DNA of 64,000 nt from Aphidius gifuensis (taxonomy: Eukaryota; Arthropoda; Insecta; Hymenoptera; Braconidae), in NCBI RefSeq assembly GCF_014905175.1, contig NC_057792.1:7812001-7876000 (forward strand), given 5' to 3'. A program made the translations under genes and the position numbers. Under the pieces are notes generated by a model that worked only from the letters and a program-made list of their open reading frames with translations, had not been told where the DNA came from and ran no database searches. Below are positions 1 to 12,588 of the stretch, piece after piece (position 1 is the stretch's first letter; each line of letters begins with the position of its first letter).

Positions 1-2225
1 AATTTCTAGTCACTTTTCCAGCTACGCTAGCTTATTTTTATTCATTAAATGAAAATACATGTGTTTTATTAAAAAATAATAAAAATGCCGAAACGGCTAA
101 CGAAAGAAAAATTGAGAAAGGTAATGTAGCTAAGAAGGAATGTGACTAAGGAATTAATGTTGCCAAAAGAATATATATATTTCAAAAATATATTCTTTTA
201 ATAATTATACTATTATCACCATCTTTTGCTTATTTTTCATTTTTCATTTTTATCTATTTACAAATAAAAATGTCCAAGGGCTAATGAAAAAATGTGACTA
301 AGATAATATTTTGCCAAGAATTATGTTTTAAAAAGAAATATATTTGGCAGACTCTGCTATTCTTTAACGCATTATCCCTTGAACATTTTTATACATCAAA
401 TGAATGAAAACATGTGTTTTATTCAAAAAAATAAAATGTCAAGGAAGAAACGTTTGCTAAGAAGGTTATAGCTAAGGAAAGATGCAGCTAAGGAAAGATG
501 TGACTAAGGAATTAATGTTGCCAAGAATATATATTTCAAGCAAATATATTTCTTTAAAACATAATTCTTTCAGCATTCATAGTACATCTTTGCCTCTATC
601 TTTCTTAACTACTAAATTTTAATGTATTTATCTCAAAAGGTTTTTGTAACTAAGGAAGACCATGCGGAGATATGTTGCCAAAAGAATTATGTTTTGAAGA
701 AATATATTTGCTTGAAATCCATATGTGCTGGCAACATCATGGTATCTTTACCGCTTACATTTTTATTCATTAAATAGAATAATACATGTGTTTTTATTAA
801 AAAAAAAAATGTCCAAGGAAAACGTAATGAAAAGATGTGCCAGCTAAGGGAAAGATAGCTAAGGAAAGATGGACTAAAAGAATTAATGTTGCCAAAAGAA
901 TATATATATTCAAGCAAATATATTTCTTTTAAAAACATAATTCTTTAACAACAATAACTGTAGTCACATCTTTTCATGGTATTTATTTTTTTTAATAAAA
1001 ACATGTATTTTATCTATTTAATAAAACAAAAATGTCAAAAGAAACTTTAGTAACTAAGAAAATTTGACTTAGAATTATGTGCCTAAGTATGTTTAAAAGA
1101 AATATATTTGGCAAAATATGATATTCTTTGGCAACGTTAACTAGCAATATCTTTCATAGCTACATCTTTCATTAACTACTGCTTTCCTTGGACATTTTAT
1201 TTTTTAATAAAACAATGTATTTTATCTATTTAATAATAAAATCCCGGAAAAACATAACTAAGGAAAAAAGATGTGACTAAGAAAATTAATGTTGCCAAAG
1301 ATATATAAAATATATTTGGCAAATATATATTCTAACATTAATATATCACATCTTTCCTTAACATCTTTTCATAGCTTCTGCTTTCCTCAATTTTCAATTA
1401 AATAGATAAAATACATGTGTTTTTATTAAAAAAAAAAAAAAATGTCCAAGGAAAAGCAGTAGCTAAGAAGAAAAGATGTAGCTAAAAAGGATGTTACTAA
1501 AGGTATAAAATGTTTGCCAAAGTATATTTAAAGCAAATATATTTTCTTTGAAATTATTTTTAGTAACAACAATTCATTAATCACATCCTCCTTAACATCT
1601 TTTCTTAACTATAACTCTCAGCTTACTACTTTTCCTTGGACTTTTGTATTTTTAAAATAAATTTACATGTATTTTATTTATAAAATAAATGCATGTATTT
1701 TTGTTATAAAATAAATAAAAATTCACGGAAAATATTATTACACAGGTTGCCAAAAATCATATTTTTAAGCAACTTATTTTCTTAAAACATAATTTTCTAG
1801 CTAAGGAAAGCAAGTTGTTCACTGTAATATTAATTTCTTTGGCAAAATCTTTTTGATAGTTAACAGGTAAACAACTCCTTTATTAATATATTCCTATAAA
1901 CTTTTTTATTTATTCAAATATTAAAAGCTATGTGTAAAAATAGCTAAGAAAGGTTGTTTACCTGTTAATTTATATACTATTTGAAGAAACCTTTTCACCC
2001 GCTTTTCGACTATCCTTTATCTTTTTCATTTCTATCATTAATATGTAAAGCTATAGGAAAAATGGCTAAAGAGGATGGCGCTACATGTTCATTTCTTTGG
2101 CAAAATTAAATTTCTATAAATTTACATGTGGCTACATTTTTTTACAGACATTTTTCCTATAGCTTTTTATTAATCATACGATATTTAATAAATAAATAAA
2201 AATAAAAAATATTAGTCACATTTCA
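1..2225. repeat. AT-rich palindromic tandem array
   Basis: Imperfect repeats in which a block (AATGTCCAAGG, then CTAAGGAAAGATG two or three times, then TTAATGTTGCCA, then AAATATATTTCTT) is followed by its own reverse complement (TTGGCAAC, CATCTTTCCTTAG, CCTTGGACATTTT). Each monomer is therefore a hairpin of roughly 250-300 bp, and about five to seven follow one another with many small deletions. No open frame looks coding. The left edge lies outside the window. It could be a decayed satellite or the core of a foldback transposon. A related arrangement lies inside the hAT element near 11.5-11.9 kb. Confidence 0.6.
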
Positions 2226-3050
2226 AATTATAAAATAAATCAGTCGGTAGCATAGTTCGGGCCGATATTGAAGATATTATTGTCATATTATCCACATTCT
2301 CCTCTCCTTTCACCCAAACGCAAAAATCGGTCTCTGCGCATGAGAAAAATCTTCAGTTAGGGAAAAATATAAGCCCAGAAAAAAATACACGTAGTGCTAT
2401 ACCCCTGCACTTGCGTTTTGGTTATTCTACATTACACACCACATTTTTTCATCCAATTATACCTGGTGATACACACCGAGTATAATTACCTTTGAGTTAA
2501 TTTTCACGTTGGGCAAAAGGTATCCAACCTTTTGCAGAGTATTTATTGAGTAATATCACCCTTTTGTATATATTTTTCCCTATTAAATAAACACTAATAT
2601 TTAACCACAAGTTTATCATTTCCTGTCACATTTATTTCATCCCTTTATACAGTCCACATCCTGGCGCAAACATATATATATGCGCCTTTGTATATATTAA
2701 TATACAAGTATTTTATTTGTATTTATTAGTTATACTTGCATTTGTTAGGCGAAGTAAAGTTCATATTAAACATACATGCATATGCAAGTATTTTTTATTT
2801 AGATTTATATTATTGTTTTATATAAAAATAATATTTCTAAATTCAAATAATATTGAATTATTATACAATAATAATTTATTTATAATATTGACTAATTTTA
2901 TGTTTAAAAAATAGAAACGTGCGATGATGTTAGTTTGAAAAGTAACCATTGTAATTGTACAGAGGAATTTCAGAAGATATTATCATAACCGAGACAACAT
3001 GTTTTTTTATTCGGTTTTTATAGAAAATTTTCTCAGGATTACGGAAAAAA
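2226..3050. other. intergenic, nothing recognised
   Basis: Mostly A+T sequence with short open frames that match nothing I know. A less AT-rich piece near 2260-2480 shows no splice-bounded coding pattern. No repeat ends were found here. Confidence 0.5.
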
Positions 3051-4355
3051 TACGGAAAAAATTCCTACGAATGCGCAAAGTGGTTAAAAATGGAGTTGAA
3101 ATATGGAAAAAACAGCTATTTATCGGTTATATATAGTATAGTTATTGAAATAACGATTAACTCTCAAATTTAATAATGGCAATCAATGAATCTCGTCAAG
3201 TAAAAAAAAAAGTCAACATAAAAAAATTCGATATGGCGAATAGTTTTCGAGTTATAATAACTTATATGTTTCGATATATTAAATTTTTTTTTTTAATATT
3301 AATGAAGGCAATCGATAAAACTCGCCCAGCTAAAAAAAAAGCACAAATAAAAATTTTTATATCTCGAATAGTTATCAAATTATCGATATTTTTTTTTAAA
3401 TGTATACAATTTTTTTTTTTTAAAAAAAAGAAAGTCGAAATTTTCGTTTTTTTTTAAAAAAAAAACTGCTAATTATTGATCTTCGCGTATTGTTAAGCAC
3501 GAATATATATTTTTTTTTCGAAAATAATGAATATATCCAAGTTTTTTTTACTTGGTCGCTAGGTTTTTTACTTAGCTATATTTTTTACTTAGCTATATTT
3601 ATAGCCAAACACACAATATCTACATAATTTTACCAGCTATAATTTTTACTTAGCTATATTTTTTACTTAGCTATATTTTTTACTTAGCTATTTTTTTTAC
3701 TTAGCTATATATTTATAGCCAAACACAATATCTACATAATTTTACCAGCTATATCTTTTACTTAGCTATATTGTTTACTTAGCTATTTTTTTTACTTAGC
3801 TATATATTTATAGCCAAACACACAATATCTACATAATTTTACCAGCTATATTTTTAACTTAGATATATTTTTTACTTAACTATTTTTTTTACTTAGCTAT
3901 ATTTTTTTCTCAGCTATATTTTTTACTTAGCTTTATTTTTTACTTAGCTATATTTTTTTACTTAGCTTCATTATATTATCAATTATGAAAAAAATTATCA
4001 TTAACATTAGAAAGATATCGATAATTCGAAAACTATTCGCGCGATCAAAAAATTGTATTCGATTTTTTTTTCTCCTTGATGAGTTTAATCGACTTCCATT
4101 ATTAAATTGATAATTAAAAAAAAAATCGATATATCGAAATTTTAAAAATTATTACAACTCGAAAACTATTCGAGATATCAAAATTTTTTTTAAGACATTT
4201 TCTTCTCCCCGACGATCTCTATTGATTGCCATTGTTAAATTTGAGAATTAATCGTTATTCCAATAACTACACGACATATAACCGATAAATAGCCGTTTTT
4301 TTCATATTTCAACTCCATTTTTAACTCCTTTGCGCATTCGTAGGAATTTTTCGTA
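3051..4355. mobile_element. TIR element with 17-bp tandem core
   Basis: The two ends are inverted copies of one another for about 200 bp. The outer part holds ATTCCTACGAATGCGCAAAG at 3061-3080 and its complement at about 4329-4348. Further in, both arms carry the tract reading GGCAATCAATG in the left arm. The centre (about 3541-3970) is a minisatellite of a unit close to TTTTTTACTTAGCTATA, with a longer spacer (TATAGCCAAACACACAATATC) recurring about three times, so there is a higher-order repeat. No transposase frame is present, so it is non-autonomous. The superfamily is unknown and the exact ends are uncertain by a few bases. Confidence 0.65.
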
Positions 4356-4626
4356 TAAACACGCCGAAGATGTTTACACATAATAAACCCGCGAGTCTAG
4401 ATGGCTCACAAATTTTTTTTTTTAATAATTTTTAAGAGTTGACTACTTTTAAAAAAACTCATCAATAATAGTAAAAATAATGAGGAATTTTTTAATGTTT
4501 GGTTCACATGGAGTTTTAATGCTGCTTTTTGAGTAATAATTAAAATTATCTGTCAAAAACACGGATTTTACTGATTTTTTTAATGAGGAGCCATGATAAC
4601 TGGGCAATCTTGAAATAGCGGGAAAA

Positions 4627-7397
4627 CCCTAGCGGATGGCTCGACTCTCCAATGTAGCACTCAGTCGACAGCGATTTGACAGCCATTTGACAGCATATAT
4701 AAAACGTAATTCACGAGCGCCGGATAATCAAAATGAATTGGAAAAATATAAAATAAATATAAGATTATAATGACAACAACTGAAAGAGAAAACCTTGACT
4801 AGTATATGTATTTAATATTAAATAAGAGTTTAAATTACATACGGTAGAGAGATTAGGTTGAAAGGATTCGAATATCTACTGGAGTCAAAAAGCTGTCGAG
4901 CCTCAGACCATTCATCGGTAATTGACTCGGTCATTATTACCGAGATATTTTGTCACTAAATCGACAGGCTTTCGACACCGAATTGAGAGCTGTCTAATTT
5001 ATTCATTTTTCATTGTTTTAGATTGTTTAAACAGTATAATGGACTTTATTAATGATAAATTTGCATTTTTTTTATAAAAAAATAATAGAAAATAAGAAAA
5101 AACTTGTAAAAATTTAAAAAAAAAAATTTTTTTTTTGTTTATAATTTTTAAATTAATTGTTAATAACAATTGCATGTAAAAAACATAATAAAACAGTATA
5201 ATTAAGCATTTAAAGTATAAACAATTGCCAAAATAACTTTTTTTCGATTTTATATCACTACTTGCCGGTTGACTCTGTTTCGACACCGTTTCGATCGCGT
5301 TTCGACAGCTTTTCGACCGCCTTTCGACAGGCTTTCGACACCGAATTGAGAGGTGCCTAATTTGCTCATTTTTTATTGTTTTAAATTGTTTGAACATTAT
5401 AATGGACTTTATTTACGATAGATTAGTATTTTCCTATAAAAAAATTAATAATAAATATAAAAAAACTTGTAAAATTTGAAAAAAAAAAAATTTTTTTTTT
5501 TATTTATAATTTTTAAATTAATTGTTAATAACAATTGCATGTAAAAAACATAATAAAACAGTATAATTAAGCATTTAAAGTATAAACAATTGCCAAAATA
5601 ATTTTTTTTCAATTTTATATTTTACTACGCGGTTGACTCTGTCTACACCGTTTCGATCGCGTTTCGACAGCATTTCGACCGCCTTTCGATGGCACTAGAC
5701 GCCGGAATTGAGAGGTGCCTAATTTGCTCATTTTTTATTGTTTTAAATTGTTGAAACAGTATAATGGACTTTATTAATGATAAATTTGCATTTTTTTTAT
5801 AAAAAAATAATAGAAAATATGAAAAAACTTGTAAAAATTTAAAAAAAAAAATTTTTTTTTTGTTTATAATTTTTAAATTAATTGTTAATAACAATTGCAT
5901 GTAAAAAACATAATAAAACAGTATAATTAAGCATTTTAAGTATAAACAATTGCAAAAATAATTTTTTTTCAATTTTATATCACTACTTGCCGGTTGACTC
6001 TGTTTCGACACCGTTTCGATCGCGTTTCGACAGCTTTTCGACCGCTTTTCGACAGGCTTTCGACACCGAATTGAGAGGTGCCTAATTTTTTCATTTTTCA
6101 TTGTTTTAAATTATTTAAACATTATAATGGACTTTATTAATGATGAATATGCATTTTTCTGATGAAAAATCTAATAGAATATATGAAAAATGTTGTAAAC
6201 AATTAATTTAAAAATTATGAACGAATAAAAATTTTTGTGTTTCAATTTTTACAAGTTTTTTTTTATTTTTTATTAATTTTTTTATAGAAAAATACTAATC
6301 TATCGTAAATAAAGTCCATTATAATGTTTAAACAATTTAAAACAATAAAAAATAAGCAAATTAGGCACCTCTCAATTCGGTGTCGAAAGCCGGTCGAAAG
6401 GCGGTCGAAATGCTGTCGAAACGCGATCGAAACGGTGTCGAGACAGAGTCAACCGGCATATAATGATATAAAGTTGAAAAAAAATTATTTTGGCAATTGC
6501 TTATACTTTAAATGCTTAATTATATGTTTTGGCGTTTTACATGCAGTTATTGTTAACAAATTTAAAATTATAAATAAAAAATTTTTTTAAATTTTACAAA
6601 CATATTTTTATTAATTTTTTTACAGGAAAATACTAATCTATCGTAAATAAAGTCCATTATAATGTTTAAACAATTTAAAACAATAAAAAATGAGCAAATT
6701 AGGCACCTCTCAATCCGGTGTCGAAAGCTTGTCGAAGTAATCGCGATCAGAAACGGTGTCAGGATCATCCGGCACGTAGTTCATAAAATTGAAAAAATAT
6801 TTTTTTGGCAATTGTTTACGCTTTTATCTTAATTACTGTTTTGTATATGACATACAGCTGGTGTTATTAACAATTAATTTAAAATTATTAAAAAATTTTT
6901 TTAAATTTTCAAGTTATTTTATATTTTCTATTTTTTATAAAAAAAATGCAAATTTATCATTAATAAAGTCCATTATACTGTTGTAATTTAAAACAAAAAA
7001 TGAATAAATTAGACAGCTCTCAATGGTCATAAAACTGTCGATTGGTGACAATATCTCGGTAATAATGACCGAGTCAATTACCGATGAATGGTCTGAGGCT
7101 CGACAGCTTTTTGACTCCAGTAGATATTCGAATCCTTTCAACCTAACCTCTCTACCGTATGTAATTTAAACTCTTATCTAATATCAAATACATATACTAG
7201 TCAAGGTTTTCTTCAGTTTAAGTTGTTGTCATTATAATCTTATATTTATTTTATATTTTTCCAATTCATTTTGATTATCCGGCGCTCGTGAATTACGTTT
7301 TATATATGCTGTCGAATGGCTGTCAAATCGCTGTCGACTGAGTGCTACATTTGAGAGTCAAATCCCGATCGAATTGGTGTCGACGCATCCGCTAGGG
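4627..7397. mobile_element. foldback-like element A (CCCTAGCGGA ends)
   Basis: Starts CCCTAGCGGATGG and ends in the complement, ATCCGCTAGGG. The base pair AA precedes and follows it, consistent with a 2-bp target duplication. The outer arms (about 350 bp) are inverted copies. Inside, units of about 350-370 bp, each with a run of GTCGAAA/TTTCGAC steps and a conserved AATTGAGAGGTGCC tract, repeat in one orientation to about 6.1 kb and then in the opposite one. The left arm lacks a segment of about 30 bp present in the right arm. Open frames in the units are by-products of the repeat. Same family as elements B and C. Confidence 0.8.
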
Positions 7398-8446
7398 AAT
7401 TTAAACTTGCACAAAGAAACTCAATTACAAAATAATGAAGCATCATAAATGCAAGTGTTAATAAAAATATTATTAAAAATGTTTTTTCGTTACACTATTA
7501 AGAAAAATACCCCCAATCTGCATCGTTTTCAGTTCATAAAGATGGCGGTTCTGGTATAGTAGGGATTAGTGTGTCGATCAAGAAATACACACATTATTTG
7601 GGACTGAAACAATGTGTGAATTTCCAAAATAATGTGTGAAGCTCAAAATATCGATAATACAGGGCCCCAAAAGTAGCGACATCGGGCGGACAAAATTAAT
7701 AATATTATGAATAGTATATGTGTTTGTAAGCTATTCACGTGTCTGTGTGTTGACAAGTTATTTCTTATTTTGTTTTGCTTTGTTGTGTTGCTAAATGTCT
7801 TATATATAAATTATTTAATACTTAATTAATAAAAATAAAAAAAGTGTTGATATTTATCATGAATGTCCAATACCCAAAAATTATACCTGAATCCAGTGAA
7901 TCAGAGAGTGAAAGTGATCAAGATGACAATCAAACATTCAATGAAAATCATATACCAGATGACATTCGTCAACAAGCTGATGCCCTCAGCAAAAATTTGT
8001 TACCAGAGAAATCAAATGAATTATTTTATGATAATAATAGTATAATTTCATTTGATTTTCTTTTTTTTTGATTTTTAAAAAACCAGCATAATGGTTAAAA
8101 TTTAGATAATTTCCAGTTTTGTTTTTTGTTTTGCATTATTAATTATAATTTTTTTTTTCATCATTAAAATATTATTTTGTTTTTTTTTTTTTTTTTATGA
8201 TTTAAAAAAATATGTTTTGACTTGTCAATGTTATTGCAATGTTATTGCCAAAAAAAAAAAAAAACAAAGATAAATAATTTTAATGGATTTATACGAGTTG
8301 TTTAGAAGAAAAAGTAATTATTGAAAAATTACTCTGTGCCTTGAGTTTATTATTATGTAAGAGAAATTCATTTATTTTTATAAATAAACATAATTTAATT
8401 TGATATAATAAATTTGAATTATTGTTTGAATTTTTTTTTAACCCTG
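7398..8446. other. spacer between elements A and B
   Basis: About 1 kb between two foldback elements. It holds one short open frame described separately, long T and A runs near 8150-8260, and nothing else I can name. It could be a remnant of an older insertion. Confidence 0.4.
7860..8071 (+). pseudogene. possible N-terminal fragment of a mobile-element recombinase
   Basis: A 70-codon frame from the ATG at 7860 has an acidic serine-rich start (SSESESESDQDD) and then DDIRQQADALSKNLLPEKSN. The stretch NLLPEKS followed by a tyrosine resembles, from memory, the N-terminal region of insect tyrosine-recombinase-type proteins (Crypton- or DIRS-like). After this point the frame turns low-complexity and stops, and no core-binding or catalytic region follows. 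It may be a first exon, a truncated copy or chance. An in-frame ATG six codons upstream (7844) is possible. Confidence in the family is low. Confidence 0.25.
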
Positions 8447-9613
8447 CCCTAGCGGATGCGTCGACGCCTATTCGATCGGGATTTGACTCTCAAATGTAGC
8501 ACTCAGTCGACAGCGATTTGACAGCCATTCGACAGCATATATAAAACGTAATTCACGAGTGCCGGATAATCAAAATGAATTGGAAAAATATAAAATAAAT
8601 ATAAGATTATAATGACAACAACTTAAACTGAAGAAAACCTTGACTAGTATATGTATTTAATATTAAATAAGAGTTTAAATTACATACGGTAGAGAGGTTA
8701 GGTTGAAAGGATTCGAATATCTAATCTACTGGAGTCAAAAAGCTGTCGAGCCTCAGACCATTCATCGGTAGTTGACTCGGTCATTATTACCGAGATATTT
8801 TGTCACTAAATCGACAGGCTTTCGACACCGAATTGAGAGCTGTCTAATTTATTCATTTTTCATTGTTTTAAATTGTTTAAACAGTATAATGGACTTTATT
8901 AATGATAAATTTGCATTTTTTTTATAAAAAAATAATAGAAAATAAGAAAAAACTTGTAAAAATTTAAAAAAAAAAATTTTTTTTTTGTTTATAATTTTTA
9001 AATTAATTGTTAATAACAATTGCATGTAAAAAACATAATAAAACAGTATAATTAAGCATTTAAAGTATAAACAATTGCCAAAATAACTTTTTTTCGATTT
9101 TATATCACTACTTGCCGGTTGACTCTGTTTCGACACCGTTTCGATCGCGTTTCGACAGCATTTTGACCGCCTTTCGACAGGCTTTCGACACCGAATTGAG
9201 AGGTGCCTAATTTGCTCATTTTTTATTGTTTTAAATTGTTTAAACATTATAATGGACTTCATTTACTATAGATTAGTATTTTTCTATAAAAAAATTAATA
9301 AAAAATATAAAAAAACTTGTAAAATTTAAAAAAAAAAAATTTTTTTTTCTATTTATAATTTTTAAATTAATTGTTAATAACAATTGCATGTAAAAAACAT
9401 AATAAAACATCTTATTTGATATTAAATACATATACTAGTCAAGGTTTCAGTCAGTTCAAGTTATTCTCATTATAATTTTATATTTATTTCATATTTTTCC
9501 AACTCATTTTGAGTATCCGGTGCTCGTGAATTACGTTTTATATATGCTGTCGAATGGCTGTCAAATCGCTGTCGACTGAGTGCTACATTGGAGAGTCGAG
9601 CCATCCGCTAGGG
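8447..9613. mobile_element. foldback-like element B (CCCTAGCGGA ends)
   Basis: Starts CCCTAGCGGATGCG and ends ATCCGCTAGGG, flanked by TG at 8445-8446 and TG at 9614-9615. It has the same outer arms as element A but only about two internal 360-bp units, so it is a short form. The right half of the unit array is largely missing: the sequence jumps near 9410 from a unit straight into the right outer arm. Non-autonomous. Confidence 0.8.
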
Positions 9614-10943
9614 TGTTTGTATTGGATTGATGGTATTAATGCAGTTTTTTTTTTCAACAGTATTAAAATTGTTGTTTTTTTTTTTTTTTTAAATACTTTT
9701 TATTATAATCATATTAATTATTTCTTTTTTTTTAATTCTGGGGGGGTTTCACCACATCACTCGCTATCCCCTCTCCTGTACTTCGTTCATCTCTTCATGC
9801 TCGTGCGTGAATCACCTACTATTCGCACTCGATACATAATATACCATTATTAACGATATAAAATTAAGATTGATAATGAATATTGCTATTAATTGGATGT
9901 AAATAGAAAACTTAATATCAGTGCAAATCAGTGATGCATACTAACAAAAAAAAATTTTTGTGTGCAATATTGAAATGAATAAATACCAGAAGATAATTTT
10001 TTTTATTAATATATAATTGGATTTTATTGAAATATATTGCATAAAATTGATAAATAATTAAAAAAATAAATGGTTTACGCAAAAAAAATAATCACAAAAA
10101 GTTCAAACTTTTGGTTTTTTGGGGTTGGTATGACAAAATCTACAATGTAAAAAGCATAGGATTTTATTTAGGACACGCCCCTAAAATGTAGCTATGAAAG
10201 TGCTTTAAGAAAATTTTTAAATAAAAACAATTCATGGGAGCGGAGGAGGGGGGAGGGGGAATGTGATAAAATTTATATATCATTTTATATAAAAAATATA
10301 TATAATTTTATATAAACTATTATATATAATCGTTATATATAAATTTTATATATAATTTTATATATAAATTATATATTTTATTTCCGTGTGGGATTGGCGA
10401 AAAAATTAAAAACAATCATTGATATTGGTAGTTTAGGTCATAATGAAGAAGATAAAATTTAATTAATAGCTTCTTTTACTTATATAATATTGAAAAAAAA
10501 TTATTTATATTTATCCATCAATGAAGTAGTTACTGACCGTCAAAAAATTGAGTGTTAAAGTTCGTGATGTAGTTGCTGACCGACTGTACAAGTATATAGG
10601 AAAAAACGCAAGGGTGTCATTTTTAAATTACATTAGATTTATTAATTAATTAAGTACTCAAGTCGTTAATCATAAATAAAATTTAAAATTTTTAAAACAA
10701 AATATCAAAAATTAATCATTTTAAAATATATTTACTTTTTACTTTCTGTTGTTTAGAACTCTTATATGACAAAAATTGATTCAAATTAAAATTAAATAGG
10801 CTGGGTATAAGCTAATTGAAAATAATAACTATAATCAAATATTTATGAATACAAATCAAGTAAACACGAGATAAAAAGTGAGGTTAGATGTCAGGAAAAA
10901 AAAAGGTCATGAAGTGTAGCACGACCAAAATAACGTGGAGGAG
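9614..10943. other. intergenic, AT-rich with a TA-type simple repeat
   Basis: No gene recognised. It contains a T-rich stretch (9640-9735), a guanine run near 10240-10260 and a TATATAA simple repeat at about 10265-10382. I searched the minus strand here for the missing FABP exons and saw none. Confidence 0.5.
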
Positions 10944-10987
10944 CCCTAACGGAAGAGTCATTAATGAAATGGGCGCTTACTCAATAG

Positions 10988-12588
10988 CAGTGCCGTAACA
11001 AGGGGCGGGCAAGAGGGGCAACTGCCCAGGGCGCAGTGTAAAGAGGGGCGCACTTAGAAGCGCGTGACAAGAAAAAAAATATTCTTTTTAAAACAATTGA
11101 AAAAAAAATTTTATTTTCAGGAAATAAATTGACTACAGTCATTTATGATTATTCGGGTATTACATAAACATGATTGTCTTTCTAAATTTGAAGGTAATCG
11201 TCCTTATTATTGCCATTGTTCGTTTAGAGACAATCGTCCAAAAACAATATTAAAAATGCAAAATACGACGTAAAATAAAAAATACTTAATAATTTCGATT
11301 GAAATTTTTTTTTGTTTCTTCTGACAACGGCCAAGACACGATCCTCTATACTTTAAAATTCTACCTAATTCTACCTATCACTAACATCGTACTTTAACAG
11401 ACTTAACCACGAACGCAGGTTAAATGATGGACCGATTTTTATTCTACTTGTATTGACTATATGCCAAAGGTTTGCTTATCATTTTTTTATTGACATAAAT
11501 TGAGATGATTATGGCAAATGGCTGAGAAATTAATTCAGATTACGAATTTTTTTATTTGGTCACATCCTTTTCTTAGCAACATTTGCCATAATTAATTAAT
11601 AAAAAAGCTATTGCCAAATATTGCTGAGGAAAGAATGTATAACCAAATATATTATTTCCTAGTCTAAATAAATTCTTTAGCTATTTTAGACAATAATTTC
11701 AATTTATGATAAGAGATATTGCTAAAAAATCAATTTAGACTAGGAATTAATATATTTGGTTACATTCTTTCCCTAGATACATTTGCCATAATTAAATAAT
11801 CAAAAAGAGCTATTGGCAACTTTTGCTAAGGATTGGATGCAACCAAATAAATTATTTCATAATCTAGATTAATTTCTCTGCAATTTTTTCTATAATAAAA
11901 TAGAATCATTGTGCCAAATTGATTGTATCTTCAATAGACTTTGATGACATCATGATAGATGAATACAAATGAAACACAAAACAATTGAAACACCTCACAG
12001 GAGGCACCATAGATAAATTTTTCAGCGACAATGCTAGAAGACAAAAACTGTTTTGATTTCGTGATGATTCATTCTTCATCTATATCACCCCTGGTAGAAA
12101 TAATCTCTCCGGATTTTCTTCAGATTATCTCCGGATTTCTACGGATTTCTCCGGATCTCTCTGGATTTTGTCTGGATTTCTCCGGATTTTCTACGCAATC
12201 GGGACTTCGGAGTTTTTTCGGGTTTTCTCCGGATTTTTTCAGAAAAAAATTTCTTTTTTATTTTTCGTATGTAAACTCTTATTTCTACTTTTTCTTATTA
12301 ATTTTTCCATTTTTTTGTGTTTGTTTTTTTGAGTCAAAATTCCGGAAAAAATCCGGAGATATTATAGAAATAGTCTGGAGATTACTCCGTAAATATCTCC
12401 GGAAGTCTCAATTACGTAGAAAATCCGGAGAAATCCGGAGAGATCCGGAGCAATCATGAGAAATCCGAAGAGATTATTTCTACCAGGGTACACCTAACAA
12501 ATGATTTTTTTTCATATATTATATCGATAAAAATAGGGCGCAAAATATAATTTTGCCCAGGGCGCGAAAATTCTTTGTTACGGCACTG
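10988..12588. mobile_element. non-autonomous hAT-type element
   Basis: Terminal inverted repeat CAGTGCCGTAACAA, matched by TTGTTACGGCACTG at 12575-12588. It is flanked by an exact 8-bp direct repeat CTCAATAG (10980-10987 and 12589-12596). The 8-bp duplication and CAGTG-type end are the hAT hallmarks. The sub-terminal regions are both rich in GGGCGC and GCCCAGGGCGC. The interior (about 11460-11940) has a palindromic motif arrangement similar to the array at 1-2.2 kb. The 142-codon frame at 12031-12459 is inside the nested element and not a gene. It inserted into element D after D was in place. Confidence 0.85.
12089..12488. mobile_element. small TIR element G (CCCTGGTAG ends)
   Basis: Begins CCCTGGTAGAAATAATCTCT and ends with its near-complement ending CTACCAGGG. 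The arms are repeated ATTTCTCCGGA-type steps in opposite orientation. It lies inside the hAT element, giving a three-level nest. Flanking dinucleotides here (AC left, TA right) do not match, unlike its relative at 22070. Confidence 0.7.

Noticed and set aside
1..2225. CRISPR-like array
   Set aside because: The repeats are long, diverged and palindromic without uniform spacers, and the genome is animal.
5643..6101. Open frames of 100-150 codons with recurring FKTIKNEQIRHLSI-type peptides in elements A, B and C (also near 4999, 8849, 17935, 19341, 19705, 20069)
   Set aside because: They recur once per repeat unit on both strands, arise from the GTCGAAA steps plus poly-A/T runs, and resemble no protein family.
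12031..12459. 142-codon open frame
   Set aside because: It lies across the mirrored CTCCGGA steps of element G, giving a repetitive ISPDFSGF-like peptide; this is a repeat artefact.
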